The notes below the pieces were generated by a model. That model saw nothing but the letters and a program-made list of their open reading frames with translations, was not told where the DNA came from and ran no database searches. From contig CAVTHW010000020.1 in NCBI GenBank assembly GCA_963734625.1, forward strand, positions 383,750 through 447,749: a DNA stretch of 64,000 nucleotides. Direction: 5' to 3'. The position numbers and the translations under genes are program-made. Below, piece by piece: positions 1 to 9,403 of this stretch (position 1 is the stretch's first letter; every line of letters starts with the position of its first letter). This DNA is from CAVTHW01 sp963734625. Its GTDB lineage: Bacteria; Acidobacteriota; Terriglobia; Bryobacterales; Bryobacteraceae.

Positions 1-1
1 T

Positions 2-622
2 GGCTTTGCCGAGGGCGACAAGAGTGGCGTGTACAGTGTCGCTCCGCTGGCGCGGCTCAACGTTTCCGACGGGATGGCGACGCCTCTGGCGCAGGGCGCT
101 TACGAGAAGTATGTGAACGTGCTGGGCGGCAAGCCGGTCCATCAGACCCTGGCCAACCACTGGGCGCGCCTGGTGGAGATGCTGTACGCGGCCGAACGGA
201 TGAAGGAGCTGGCCGACGACCCGGAGATCATCAATCCCGACATCCGCAGGCTGCCCACGGCGGTGCCCAACGAGGGCGTGGGCGTGGTGGAAGCTCCGCG
301 CGGCACGCTATTCCATCACTACGCGACCGACGAGCGGGGCGTGGTGCGGAAGGCCAACCTGATCGTGGCCACGCAGAACAACGCGGCGCGCATCGCCATG
401 AGCGTGGAGAAGGCGGCCAAGGGGCTGGTTTCGCGCGACAACATGTCCGAGGGCGTGCTGAACATGGTGGAGATGGCCTTCCGGGCCTACGATCCCTGCC
501 TCGGCTGCGCGACCCATGCCCTGCCCGGCGACATGCCACTGGTGGCTCGGGTGCGGGACCTATCGGGACAGGTTCTTTACACGGTTCAACGGGACTCCGG
601 CGGCAAGATACAGCGATCGTAG
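2..622 (+). CDS. NiFe hydrogenase large subunit, C-terminal part (group 3-like)
   Basis: The frame is open from the window edge, so the start lies upstream and only about 206 residues are seen. The signature DPCLGCATH near the end is the DPCxxCxxH box of NiFe-hydrogenase large subunits: its cysteines bind the Ni-Fe centre and a maturation protease normally cuts after the histidine. About 34 residues follow it, so the precursor should still carry a removable tail. The preceding block (NEGVGVVEAPRG, then LFHHY) resembles cytoplasmic group 3 enzymes that exchange electrons between H2 and a soluble carrier; this subgroup call is an inference. The small subunit and maturation genes are presumably upstream, outside the window. 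A nikR gene at 54.3 kb fits a need for nickel control. Confidence 0.9.
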   Translation, partial: GFAEGDKSGVYSVAPLARLNVSDGMATPLAQGAYEKYVNVLGGKPVHQTLANHWARLVEMLYAAERMKELADDPEIINPDIRRLPTAVPNEGVGVVEAPRGTLFHHYATDERGVVRKANLIVATQNNAARIAMSVEKAAKGLVSRDNMSEGVLNMVEMAFRAYDPCLGCATHALPGDMPLVARVRDLSGQVLYTVQRDSGGKIQRS

Positions 623-655
623 GGTCGCGGCGGGTCTATCGCGGCAAACCTTTAA

Positions 656-955
656 TCGCAACTTAGAAGGGACCGATCCCTTTCCCCCGAAGGGGAGCGA
701 CGCCTAAACGTTGAATTGCGTGACTCAGGGACAGTCTCCCGGGTAGGGCCCTGCGCAGTTTTCGCGGTTGCATCTTGGCGGGCGAGCAACTCTTCCGGTC
801 AAGCCTTTATCCTCGCAACTTAGAAGGGACCGATCCCTTTCCCCGAAGGGGAGCGACGCCTTAACGTTGAACTGCGTGACTCAGAGACAGCCTCCCGGGT
901 AGGGCCCTGCGCAGTTTTCGCGGTTGCATCTTGGCGGGCGAGCAACTCTTCCGGT
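656..955. repeat. Tandem duplication of a 144-bp unit in a gene-free stretch
   Basis: Bases 656-799 and 813-955 are nearly identical (a few substitutions and one length difference in a C run), separated by 13 bases. Each copy contains an inverted repeat around AAGGGACCGATCCCTT, followed by a CCCGAAGGGG stretch. The copies sit just after the hydrogenase subunit. The rest of the gap, 956-1139, is G-rich; no reading frame with recognisable coding content was found in it on either strand. Function unknown. Confidence 0.85.
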
Positions 956-1139
956 ATCAAGATAGCGCGCGAGAGCGGGGCGGCAACGGGGGCGGGAGCG
1001 CAAGTCGTTGGAAGATGGGGGGAAAGATTTTCGAAAAGGCTGTCACCGGCCGGGGGAGACACCGGAAGTCGGGGTTTACAGGGAGCCGTTGCTTGGATAC
1101 ACTCTACGATCCGCAAGCCGGACAGCGAGATATGTCCAG

Positions 1140-3813
1140 TCACTCGGCCTTGCGCGGCCGCGCTTCGAAGCGTGGGTGGCCCTTCAAGGGAGCGAAATTC
1201 GGATCGATCGCGAGCCACGCAGGAGACAGAAAATAGGGGACCTTCAGCAGTGGCTCGAGCAGGTCGAGAGCCTTCTCCTTTTCGCCCAGGATCATGCAGA
1301 TTCGCACGAGCTGATGCTGAATGTACGGTCCCGAATAGCCATCCCGGGAAATCGGCAATAGCGCTATGCCCCGTTCCCCTTCCCGGATCGCCTCGTCCCG
1401 CCGCCCAAGGTACGCAAGCGCGAGACCGTGCATCACGTGCGCCTGATCCTCGTCGGGCGTTCTAGCGAGCTCGTCGGCAAATGCGCGTTCCGCTTCTGCG
1501 CTGGCTTTGCGCAGCTCCGCGGTGGATCCGGCCGAGCGCATAGGTTTGCGCAAAGGCTAGAGCGCGTCCCCCGCGGGACCCACCGAAGGATTCCAGCGGC
1601 AAGCGCAGAAATGCCTGCCGTTGCGCGTCGTCGAATAGCCACATCAGATCCCAGTACAACCCGAAAGTCGCCAAGAGATCCGCCGCGGGGGTCTCCGGCA
1701 ACCCTTTTTGCAGCAGTGCGCGCGCGGCAGCAAGGTCGCCCTGCGCCAGAAGGAGCATTGCTTTCGACTCGATAGCCGCCACGTTCTTTGGAGAAACTGC
1801 CAGGAGATCGTCAAACACCACAGTTGCCTCCTGATAGCGCCGAGTCCAAAGCAGAATAATTCCGATTCGATTCATCGTCCGTACCGATCGAGGGTCCATC
1901 GAGCGGGCCTGCCGGGCGTGGGCGAGCGCCTCGTCCCAGCGGCCGAGACCCTGCTCAGCCATGGCCGCGACCATCAGAAGCTCCGCATTGCCGCGATTCA
2001 CGGCGAGCCCCCGGCTGCACTCCTCCAACGCGCGGCGATTGTCCTTTTCCACCATGACGAAGTAGTTGGCCTTCGCCGCGTGGCCAGCGGGCAGCCGGGG
2101 TGAGAGCTGGAGCGACCGCTCCGCCGCCTCACGAGCGACCTTTGCCAGCGCCGGGTCCGGTACAAGGTTGTAATAAATGAGCGAACGAATCTGGGAAAGA
2201 CTGGCCCAGGCGAGGGCGAAAGTCGGATCGAGCTTCACTGCCTGCTCGAACTGGACCATCGCATCACCTAGCGTTGCCGCGTCGTTACCGGCGCGGTCCC
2301 ACATCGCCGCCCCTCGGAGATAGGCATCATAGGCCGCCAGATTCGTTGTCGGCTGCGCCGCCAGTTGCTGCTGTTCCTGAACACCCAGAGTCACCTTCAG
2401 GGCCCCCGCTACCCGCGATGCGATTTCGCCCTGGACCCGGAAAACGTCCTCGACGACTGCGTCAAAGGAATCCTGCCAGCGCGTCACGGGCGTGCCCGCT
2501 CCACTAATCTCCGCCAGTTCCGGCATTACCCGGATGCGGCTGGCCCCGGAGGCCTGCTTCTGCCAGCGGACGGTTCCCGACAAGAGATAGTTGACGCCCA
2601 GTTCCTTGGCGATGACCTGGGGAGGTTTTGAGGTTCCCTTGTAGCCGGTCATGCTATTGCGCGAGATCACCGTCAGTTGAGGCAGGGAGGCCAGCTTGCT
2701 GCGCACTTCGTCCGTCACGCCATCGGTGAAGTAGGCTTCTTCGGCCGGGCCCAGGTTCTCGAAGGGCAGCACGGCGATGCGCGCCGGGCCGGAACGGGAA
2801 GCACCGGGCGCGGACATCCACCACCACATCCCGCCTCCGGCTACCAGCAAGCCCACGGCAACCAGAACCGCGCCTATAAGAAAATTCCTCCGCGAATGTC
2901 CCCTGCCCACCGGCAACGTCTGCCCGGCGGCCGGCATGGCTCCGCTGCTGTTTCGCAGCACCCGCTTCAGATCCGCCTTCATTTCCGCGGCCCCCTGGTA
3001 GCGCAGAGCCGGATCCTTCTCGAGAGCCTTGGCGATGATCCGCTCGAGTTCCTCAGGCACGTCCGGATTGAGACGCACGGCGGGCACCGGCTGACGGTGG
3101 AGAATACCGTCGATAATCTCGGTCGTGCTCTTACCGCGATAAGGCAGGGCTCCTGTGGCCATTTCGTACAGCACGACGCCGAATGAAAAAAGGTCGCTGC
3201 GGGCGTCGACCTCCTCGCCGCGGGCCTGCTCGGGGGACATATACGACACCGTTCCCATGGTGGTGCCCGGGGAGGTGACCTCTTCGACGCGCGACAGGGT
3301 AACCGTCCGGTCGCTGGCTGCCTGAGCGCCCCTGACCCGCGCCGGCTTAGCCAGTCCGAAGTCGAGCAGCTTCGCCTCGCCCCGCTCGGTGACGAAGATG
3401 TTCGCCGGCTTGATGTCCCGGTGCACCACACCTTTGCCGTGGGCCGCCTCGAGCGCGTCGGCGATCTGCAGACCCAGCGTGAGTGTTCGCTCGCTCGGGA
3501 GAGGATTGCCCGTGATCGCCTCGCGGAGCGTCTGGCCGTGCATCAACTCCATGACGAGGAAGGGCTTGCCCTGGTCCTCACCGATATCGTGGATCGTACA
3601 GATGTGAGGATGGTTCAGCGCCGAGGCGGTGCGGGCCTCCCGAGCGAAGCGCTCCAGCGCCTCGCGGTTAGCTGCCAGTTCCTCCGGCAGGAACTTGATT
3701 GCCACGTGGCGGCCGAGCCGCATATCCTCCGCCTCGTAGACGACACCCATACCCCCGCCGCCCAGCCTCGACACGATTCTGTAATGAGAAAACGCTTCAC
3801 CGATCTCCGGCAT
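1140..3813 (-). CDS. Ser/Thr protein kinase with TolB/FlgO-like and TPR domains (one frameshift)
   Basis: A PknB-type transmembrane kinase expected to phosphorylate cytoplasmic targets. Visible: glycine loop GGGGMGVVYE at residues 18-27, catalytic Lys40, HRD at 131-133, DFG at 151-153, and the P+1 block SYMSPEQARG. A membrane segment follows at 311-333. The outer part starts with a TolB-N/FlgO-like domain (IAVLPFENLG, residues 347-356), followed by TPR-like helices. The frame is lost near base 1530, inside GC-rich GGATCCGGCC; the TPR sequence (AELRKASAEAERAF onward) resumes in the next frame and ends at 1140, giving about 890 residues in all. This arrangement is common in Acidobacteriota. The break may be a sequencing indel, because the sequence on both sides is well preserved. 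Confidence 0.88.
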
Positions 3814-3969
3814 GCTCAGTTCTCGTACTCCACCGTCCGAGGCGCAGTCACTACATGTTACGACACCAGGGGGGCAAGCTGTTCGAATCGATGGCTCGGC
3901 GGATGCAGCCGGCGCCGGTTCTAACGCCCCACTCGTAGAAGTGAACCCACGACGGTCGACGGGAGCAGT

Positions 3970-4200
3970 GAATCAGAACTCAAGGCTTGATTTTCTGCCG
4001 GGTACGCTCGAGATACTCGTGCGGAAGAAGCTCAGCCTCGGTGTCAACCGCGGCTGGGGACTAGGGCAGCACATCCAGCAGGTCTCCCAAGACGCGCTGC
4101 GCTGCCACGACAGCCGGTGGATGGGTGTGTCGAAGCCGAATGGGGCATGTCGGAAAATAGCCGTCGGGCGCGATACTACCTGAACCCACCGGCGGCCTGG
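3970..4200 (+). pseudogene. PadR-family regulator remnant
   Basis: On the + strand, LPGTLEILVRKKLSLG and GWGLGQHIQQVSQDAL match the start of PadR regulators, and in another frame VEAEWGMSENSRRARYY matches the PadR wing. The central segment (the usual SLYPALHRLE block, present in the intact PadR at 6932) is missing, so deletion and frame loss have both occurred. It lies between the kinase and the permease, on the opposite strand to the intact PadR/permease pair. It is probably the relic of a second PadR gene. The remaining bases from 3814 to 3969 show no recognisable gene. Confidence 0.75.
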
Positions 4201-4208
4201 CTTCTCCA

Positions 4209-6911
4209 TCACTCCTCCCGCAGAACCTGCATCGGGTCGAGCCGCGCGGCACGCCTGGCGGGGAGGCAGGCCGCCAGCGTCGTTGCCGTGGCCAGGATGG
4301 CGGCGGCCGCGAACATCAGCGCCGGATCGTTGGGCTCAACCCCATATAGCAGGCTGGTTAGCAGCCTCCCTGCCGCGAGCGCTCCCAATACGCCGAGCGC
4401 CGTTCCTATCGCCAGCAGAACGGCGACGTCCCGCAGAATCAGCCACAATACCGATCCCGTGCTCGCGCCCAGCGCCATCCGGAGACCAATTTCGCCTCTC
4501 CGCCTGGCGACGGAATAGGAGGTCACGCCGTACAATCCCACCATGGACAGCAATAGGGCCAGCGCTCCGAACAAGCTCGAGAGCGCCGCCACTAAGCGCT
4601 GCTGCTGCAGGGATTCGTCCACCTGCGTCTGGAAGCTGCGAAACTCCAGAGAGATGGCCGGGCTCACCTCCGCAATCGCCGCCCTCACGGCCGGTGTCAG
4701 CACCTTCAGGGGACCTGCGTACCGCACTTCGTAGTACCGGCTGGGCCAAGCTGACGAGTCCTGACCCATAGCCACAAAACCGGTTACCGGCGCCTTCTCA
4801 TCGACACTTTCGTACTTGGCATCCTTAACAACACCGATTACCTGATAGCGCCTTCCGGAAGCGGCGTTGCCTACGCGGATCGTCTTCTCCAGGGGATTGG
4901 TGGAACCGAAGAACTGCCGCGCTGCCGACTCGTTGATTACCATCACCAGCGGCGCACTCGGGCCGTCGCGATCGTTGAAGTCGCGCCCCGCCACAAACGG
5001 CGTTCCCAGCGTCTGGAAATACCCTGGCGAGACTCCGTTCATCCACAGCAACACTTCCGGTTGCGGCTCAGCGGCGTCTCCGTCGGGTCCGCTCCTTTGG
5101 TTCCAGGCGCCCCTCGCGAGCGGCGTAAGGAACGAACTGGACGCTGATGAGACGCCGGGGAGTTTCCGCACGCGGTCGAGGATCTCGGTGTACGCCGCGG
5201 TGCGCTTGGCCGGCTCCTTTGCCGATTGCTGAGCATTCACACTCACCAACAGCACGCCCGCGGCCCGAAAGCCAAGGTCCATGTCGAGCAGGTTCCGCAG
5301 TGTTCCCACGAAAAGCCCAGCTGCCAGCAGCAGAATGAACGACGCCGCAACCTGTGCTGCCGCCAGCCCTTTTCCCAGACGAAAGCGGCTCGATCCGCGC
5401 ACCGCCCCGCGCCCACCCTCCTTCAACGCGTGGCACATGTCAACACGCGTGGCTCGCAAGGCAGGCGCCAATCCGAATGCCAGGGCCGTGATCGCGGCGA
5501 CCGCCGCGGTGAAGCCCAGCACTCGAAAATCGGGCGACAGATCAATCTCCAGCGGGCTGCTCGTCGTCGAGATGAGTTGGACAAGCAGCTTGCCGCCCAA
5601 GATGGCCAGCAGGAGCCCGCCGCACGCTCCCAACCCCGAAAGCAGCGCGCTCTCGGTGATAAGTTGCCGGACCAAGCGATAGCGGCTGGCCCCGAGGGCC
5701 AGGCGCATGGAAAGCTCCCGCTGGCGAGCCGCCGCGCGGGCCAGCAGCAGGTTGGCGATATTCACGCAGGCGATCAGCAGCACCAGCCCCACGATCGCCA
5801 TGAGCGCAACGAGCGCCGTTCGATAGCGCTCTCCCGTCTCGGAAAACCCGGTGGAGGCAGGGCTGAGTTCGAGCCCTAAGCTCCTGTACCTCTGCTGGGC
5901 CGCGAGGCTGTAATTCGGGGGCACGGTAGCGCGGAAGATCTCCGGCGCGAACGCTCTCATTCGGCTTTGCGCCTCCTCCGCGCCTGCGCCCGGTTTCAGC
6001 CGCCCCGCGATTCGCAGCCACCAATAACTGCGTTGGTTCAGCGCGCTGGCATCCTGCCGCAGCAAAGTCGCGCATCCAATGGGAATCGCCACGTCGTAGG
6101 GCCGGTCCCGGTTGAGCCCTTTCATCCAGGGCGGTGTCACGCCGACAACGGTGAACGTCTGCCGGTTCAGCCGAACGGTCCGCCCAACTACGCTGGGGTC
6201 GGCCTGGAACTCGCTCCGCCAGAAATCGTAACCGATAACCGCCACCGGTCCGTCGGAGCCGCAGCCGCGCTGGTCATCCCGGCTCGTCAGCACGCGCCCT
6301 CGCAGCGCCGGCACGCCCAACGCATCGAAGTAGCCGCCGCTCACCCAGAGCCCGTTTGCGAACCGGCTCTCGCCGCCCTCGGAAAGATCGAAGCGCTCGT
6401 CCGAGTAGGCCAGCGTGCCCGCGAACGCATCCTGGGAATCGCGAATCGCCTCCCACATCGGATTGGTGAAATAGGGACTGCCGCCCTTGCCGGAGATCCC
6501 GAGCGCAACCAGTTCCTGTGGATTCTTGACCGGCAGCGTCCGCAACATTACGGCGTTGATGATGCTGAACATCGCCGTGTTGGCACCGATCCCCAAAGCC
6601 AGCGACACCACCGCCGTCACGGTGAGGGCCGGGTTCCGGGCGAGGGTGCGCAGCCCGTAGCGCAGATCCTGCATCAAGCTCTCGATCGCCCTCCAGCCCC
6701 ACGCCTCTCGCGTCAACTCTTTCACGACGGCGGGGTTTCCCAAGTCCAGCCTGGCGGCACGCCGCGCGTCCTCAGGCAACAGCCCAGCGGCTTCGCGTTC
6801 CGCCGCCTCTTCATCCAAGTGGAACTGGAGTTCGGCGTCGAGCTCCCGCTCCCGCGCTTCGCGGTTCCAGCCAAAGTTCAGCCAGCGCAATACCCGCCGC
6901 AACGTCTGCAT
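4209..6911 (-). CDS. Large two-part ABC permease of the ADOP type (MacB/FtsX-like)
   Basis: About 900 residues. The N-terminus (ELDAELQFHLDEEAAE, then LMQDLRYGLRTLARNP) is the leader typical of acidobacterial duplicated orphan permeases. Two repeats follow, each a MacB-like periplasmic domain plus an FtsX block: membrane segments near ALTVTAVVSLALGIG, LMAIVGLVLLIACVNIANLL, and a C-terminal half with SMVGLYGVTSYSVARR and EIGLRMALGAS. No ATP-binding domain is present, hence 'orphan'; the substrate is unknown. I chose ATG 6911 over an upstream TTG at 6935 because GAAGG lies 7 bases before it. It sits 20 bases after the PadR stop, so the two are an operon and PadR probably represses it. Confidence 0.88.
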   Translation of the reverse strand: MQTLRRVLRWLNFGWNREARERELDAELQFHLDEEAAEREAAGLLPEDARRAARLDLGNPAVVKELTREAWGWRAIESLMQDLRYGLRTLARNPALTVTAVVSLALGIGANTAMFSIINAVMLRTLPVKNPQELVALGISGKGGSPYFTNPMWEAIRDSQDAFAGTLAYSDERFDLSEGGESRFANGLWVSGGYFDALGVPALRGRVLTSRDDQRGCGSDGPVAVIGYDFWRSEFQADPSVVGRTVRLNRQTFTVVGVTPPWMKGLNRDRPYDVAIPIGCATLLRQDASALNQRSYWWLRIAGRLKPGAGAEEAQSRMRAFAPEIFRATVPPNYSLAAQQRYRSLGLELSPASTGFSETGERYRTALVALMAIVGLVLLIACVNIANLLLARAAARQRELSMRLALGASRYRLVRQLITESALLSGLGACGGLLLAILGGKLLVQLISTTSSPLEIDLSPDFRVLGFTAAVAAITALAFGLAPALRATRVDMCHALKEGGRGAVRGSSRFRLGKGLAAAQVAASFILLLAAGLFVGTLRNLLDMDLGFRAAGVLLVSVNAQQSAKEPAKRTAAYTEILDRVRKLPGVSSASSSFLTPLARGAWNQRSGPDGDAAEPQPEVLLWMNGVSPGYFQTLGTPFVAGRDFNDRDGPSAPLVMVINESAARQFFGSTNPLEKTIRVGNAASGRRYQVIGVVKDAKYESVDEKAPVTGFVAMGQDSSAWPSRYYEVRYAGPLKVLTPAVRAAIAEVSPAISLEFRSFQTQVDESLQQQRLVAALSSLFGALALLLSMVGLYGVTSYSVARRRGEIGLRMALGASTGSVLWLILRDVAVLLAIGTALGVLGALAAGRLLTSLLYGVEPNDPALMFAAAAILATATTLAACLPARRAARLDPMQVLREE

Positions 6912-6931
6912 GTGCTTGCCTTCAATTCGTC

Positions 6932-7273
6932 TCAAGCCGGCCGCAACACCCGTGCGATCGCCGCCGACAACTCATCCCATTTCGACTGCTCCGAGGCGAG
7001 TTGTTTCCGCCCCGGCCGGGTCAGCCGGTAAAACCTGGCCTGCTTGCCCTTGTCCGAAAGCCGCCACTCGGCCTCGATCCAACCGCGCGCCTCCAGGCGG
7101 TGCAGCGCCGGGTACAACGACCCCGTCTCCACCTGCAACACGTCCGCCGATGCCGCGCGGATATGTTTAGCGATAGCATGGCCGTGCGATGGCCCGAATA
7201 GCAGCGTTCGAAGGATCATCAAGTCGAGCGTGCCCTGCAGGAGCTCGATGCGTGAATCGGTCCTCTTCTCCAT
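6932..7273 (-). CDS. PadR-family transcriptional regulator
   Basis: About 113 residues from ATG 7273. Sequence LLQGTLDLMILRTL, HGHAIAKHI, SLYPALHRLEARGWI and EWRLSDKGKQARFYRLT is the complete PadR winged-helix domain, a dimeric DNA-binding repressor. Longer starts exist upstream (to 7312) but they would run into the operator-like palindromes, and EKRTDSRIELLQG is the usual N-terminus of the family. It is the first gene of an operon with the ADOP permease, the standard partnership in Acidobacteriota, and should control its own transcription through the paired palindromes at 7282-7318. Confidence 0.9.
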   Translation of the reverse strand: MEKRTDSRIELLQGTLDLMILRTLLFGPSHGHAIAKHIRAASADVLQVETGSLYPALHRLEARGWIEAEWRLSDKGKQARFYRLTRPGRKQLASEQSKWDELSAAIARVLRPA

Positions 7274-7281
7274 TGGTTTGT

Positions 7282-7318
7282 GTAGACAGTCTACCATATG
7301 GATGCGTAGCATGTCTAC
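7282..7318. promoter_or_regulatory. Paired palindromic operator, probably for PadR
   Basis: Two 13-bp palindromes lie 24 bp apart immediately before the PadR start: GTAGACAGTCTAC (7282-7294, perfect) and GTAGCATGTCTAC (7306-7318, perfect in the outer four bases each side). Together they also give a wider inverted repeat TGTAGACA...TGTCTACA (7281-7288 and 7312-7319). The position between the intact PadR/permease operon and the divergent permease fossil fits autoregulation. The assignment to PadR is inferred from position. Confidence 0.6.
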
Positions 7319-7439
7319 ACAAATAGACGGCGCATCGCGGCGTCGGAGTGGCGGATGCAGGCTGCAGCCAAAGTTCTCCTCTCCGCTCCCTGACGGTCGC
7401 GGTTCGGTTCTGAGCGGCGCGCGTGCGCTACAAAACCTA

Positions 7440-8660
7440 GAGCTTCGGCTTCACCGCGAAATGGCGGAGAACGCCGCCCTCGCGCGGGCGCCACGCGCGA
7501 GGCGCCAGGCGCGAAGCGAATCTGGCATTCTGGCAGCGAGGCGATCGCCCTCGAAGACAGCCGCGCCGTGTGGCGTTTCGCCTGGATCGAGTCCGTGGCG
7601 CAGGACGTGCGCTTCGCGCTGCGCGGCTTCCGCAGATCGCCGGGCTTCGCGCTGACCGTGAGTCGGCACGCTGGCCCTGGGGCTGGGAATGCTGGCGACC
7701 GCATTCAGCGTGTTCAACGCGCTGGTGCTGCGGCCCTTCGCGGTGAAGGACCCGTACTCGCTGTACGCGCTCCTGGGCTGGGGCGAGACGAAGGGCCAAT
7801 ACCAGACGCGGCCGTTCAGTTGGCAGCGCGTTCAAGGATTTCCGCCAGCGGAACGGGGCGTTTTCCGATGTTTTGGGTTTCGCCAACGTGCCTTTCTCTA
7901 CGGGGACTACAACGGTCCGTACAGGCGGTCACGGGCAACTATTTCACGATGCTGGGCGGGCGCATCTGCATGGGCCGGCCGATCCTGGAAAGCGACGACG
8001 TCCCAGGCGACGGCGTCGCCGTGGCCAGCTACGCCGCCTGGAAGGGCGTGCTCGGCGCCGACCCCGGCGCGGTAGGACGTACAGTGCGGCTCGGCGACAA
8101 GCTCATCGAGGTGGTCGGCGTCGCTTGCCCGGAGTTCAACGGTCTGGAGGAAAGGCGCATCGATTTCTGGGTTTCGCTGCCGCTTTCCGGCGCATTCGAC
8201 TTTTCCCAGCGGACGGAGCCCGCGCCGTTATCCGTGGTGGGACGTCTCAGGCCCGGGATGACGCGGGAAGGCGCGGAGGCGGCGTTGGCGGCTTATGGCC
8301 GCCAGGTCTATCCCACCTGGCGGTACGGAAAGCGGCCGGAGAGCGCAACGCTTCAGCCGAGCGCGTCGGTCTATCCGCTAAACCGGGACAGCATCAGGCT
8401 GTTCCTGCCGGTCTTCGCCGCCTTCGGGCTGATTCTGCTGATCGCCTGCGCGAACGTCTCGAACATGATGCTGGCGCGCGGACTGGCCGCTTGCGTCGCT
8501 GATCGGTGTTTGCTTCTATGCGCAGGGAGCGGACGATGTGCAGTAACCGGCATGGTGCTGAAGCAAGTCTTTACGGCTGGCTCTTCGCGCGCGGTCCTTC
8601 TCCATGAAGCAGCTCGATGTTTTCGATCCGCGCTGGGTGTGCGCGTTCCGCGGAGGACCG
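7440..8660 (+). pseudogene. Decayed ADOP-type permease
   Basis: Fragments of a second large permease occur in order but in different frames: the N-terminal leader (LRLHREMAENAALA, then ALEDSRAVWRFAW), VAQDVRFALRGFRRSPGFAL at about 7600-7660, LATAFSVFNALVLRPFAVKD at 7690-7750, and a longer piece from TGNYFTMLGGR to LILLIACANVSNMMLA at 7930-8480. Only the first of the two expected halves is recognisable; a short tail up to about 8660 may be the remnant of the C-terminus. Several frame changes plus loss of about half the protein mean true decay. It diverges from the intact PadR operon and may once have shared its operator. Confidence 0.75.
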
Positions 8661-8663
8661 GCT

Positions 8664-9080
8664 TCACTGCGGCGCCGTTGGCGTGTCCGGCGTGCGGCTC
8701 TGCAGAAGACCTTCGACCCACGCCCGGAGGGAACGCAGCATTTCGCGGGCTTTTTGGCGGTCAAAGAGCGGTTCAGGCTCATAGTCCTCATAGCGGTAAA
8801 CGGCGCTAAAGGGAGTAAGGGACTCAATCTCCTCGAGTTCCGCCGGGAGACGCTGCCCCGCTTCAGCCAGCAGCGACAGTAACGCCCCCAGATCGTGCGT
8901 TTTCCGAAACCGAACGCTGAGATCGGATAGCGCGGCTTTGAGCAGTTTCTCGGCGGCCTGCTGGCAGTGGAAACCTACGATCTCGTCGCTCACCCTATCC
9001 GAACTCAAGACCTCGTCCAGCAGGGCCTCATCCTGAGCGGCCTTCCGCGACAATAGCAACGCCTGCTCACGCTGCTTCAT
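8664..9080 (-). CDS. HEPN-domain protein (partner of MNT nucleotidyltransferase)
   Basis: 138 residues, all helical in appearance. FHCQQAAEKLLKAAL at about 37-51 and RFRKTHDL (Arg57-x4-His62) match the HEPN consensus RX4-6H, which in active members is an RNase site. The start overlaps the end of the upstream MNT gene by 14 bases, so they are translated together. HEPN/MNT pairs act as toxin-antitoxin modules in which the MNT partner nucleotidylates the HEPN toxin; here that role is inferred from family and order only. The pair lies between the permease fossil and an efflux adaptor gene. Confidence 0.85.
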   Translation of the reverse strand: MKQREQALLLSRKAAQDEALLDEVLSSDRVSDEIVGFHCQQAAEKLLKAALSDLSVRFRKTHDLGALLSLLAEAGQRLPAELEEIESLTPFSAVYRYEDYEPEPLFDRQKAREMLRSLRAWVEGLLQSRTPDTPTAPQ

Positions 9081-9396
9081 AAAGAACCTTGCCCTCGGAA
9101 GCGGCCTCGAAGTATACGTTGCCGGGGGTGTCGCGCCAGTAACTGAACTTCTCCTCGCTCACGACCAATAGATCCAAGGCCAGCCCCAGAGGACGGAGCA
9201 AGCGGCTCAGCCGCACCATCTCGCGCAATCGATCCGAGACCGACTCCTCGACCACCATCACGTCCAGATCACTCTCCTCGGTTGCATCGCCCCTGGCGTG
9301 GGAACCGAATAAGATGATGCGCTTCGGACAAGCCGCTTCAACCAACAACTCGGTCATGCGACTAATCATCATCGGATTCTCGAGGAGCACTGTCAT
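9067..9396 (-). CDS. MNT-type nucleotidyltransferase domain protein
   Basis: 109 residues. The core motif GSHARGDATEESDLDVMV (31-48) is the GSxxRG...DxD signature of minimal nucleotidyltransferases, with metal-binding Asp43 and Asp45. The size and the overlapping downstream HEPN gene identify the antitoxin half of a HEPN/MNT module. The likely reaction is transfer of a nucleotide to a tyrosine of the HEPN partner. It stands 7 bases from the end of the upstream adaptor gene, so read-through from that gene is possible. Confidence 0.87.
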   Translation of the reverse strand: MTVLLENPMMISRMTELLVEAACPKRIILFGSHARGDATEESDLDVMVVEESVSDRLREMVRLSRLLRPLGLALDLLVVSEEKFSYWRDTPGNVYFEAASEGKVLYEAA

Positions 9397-9403
9397 ATCC
9401 CAC

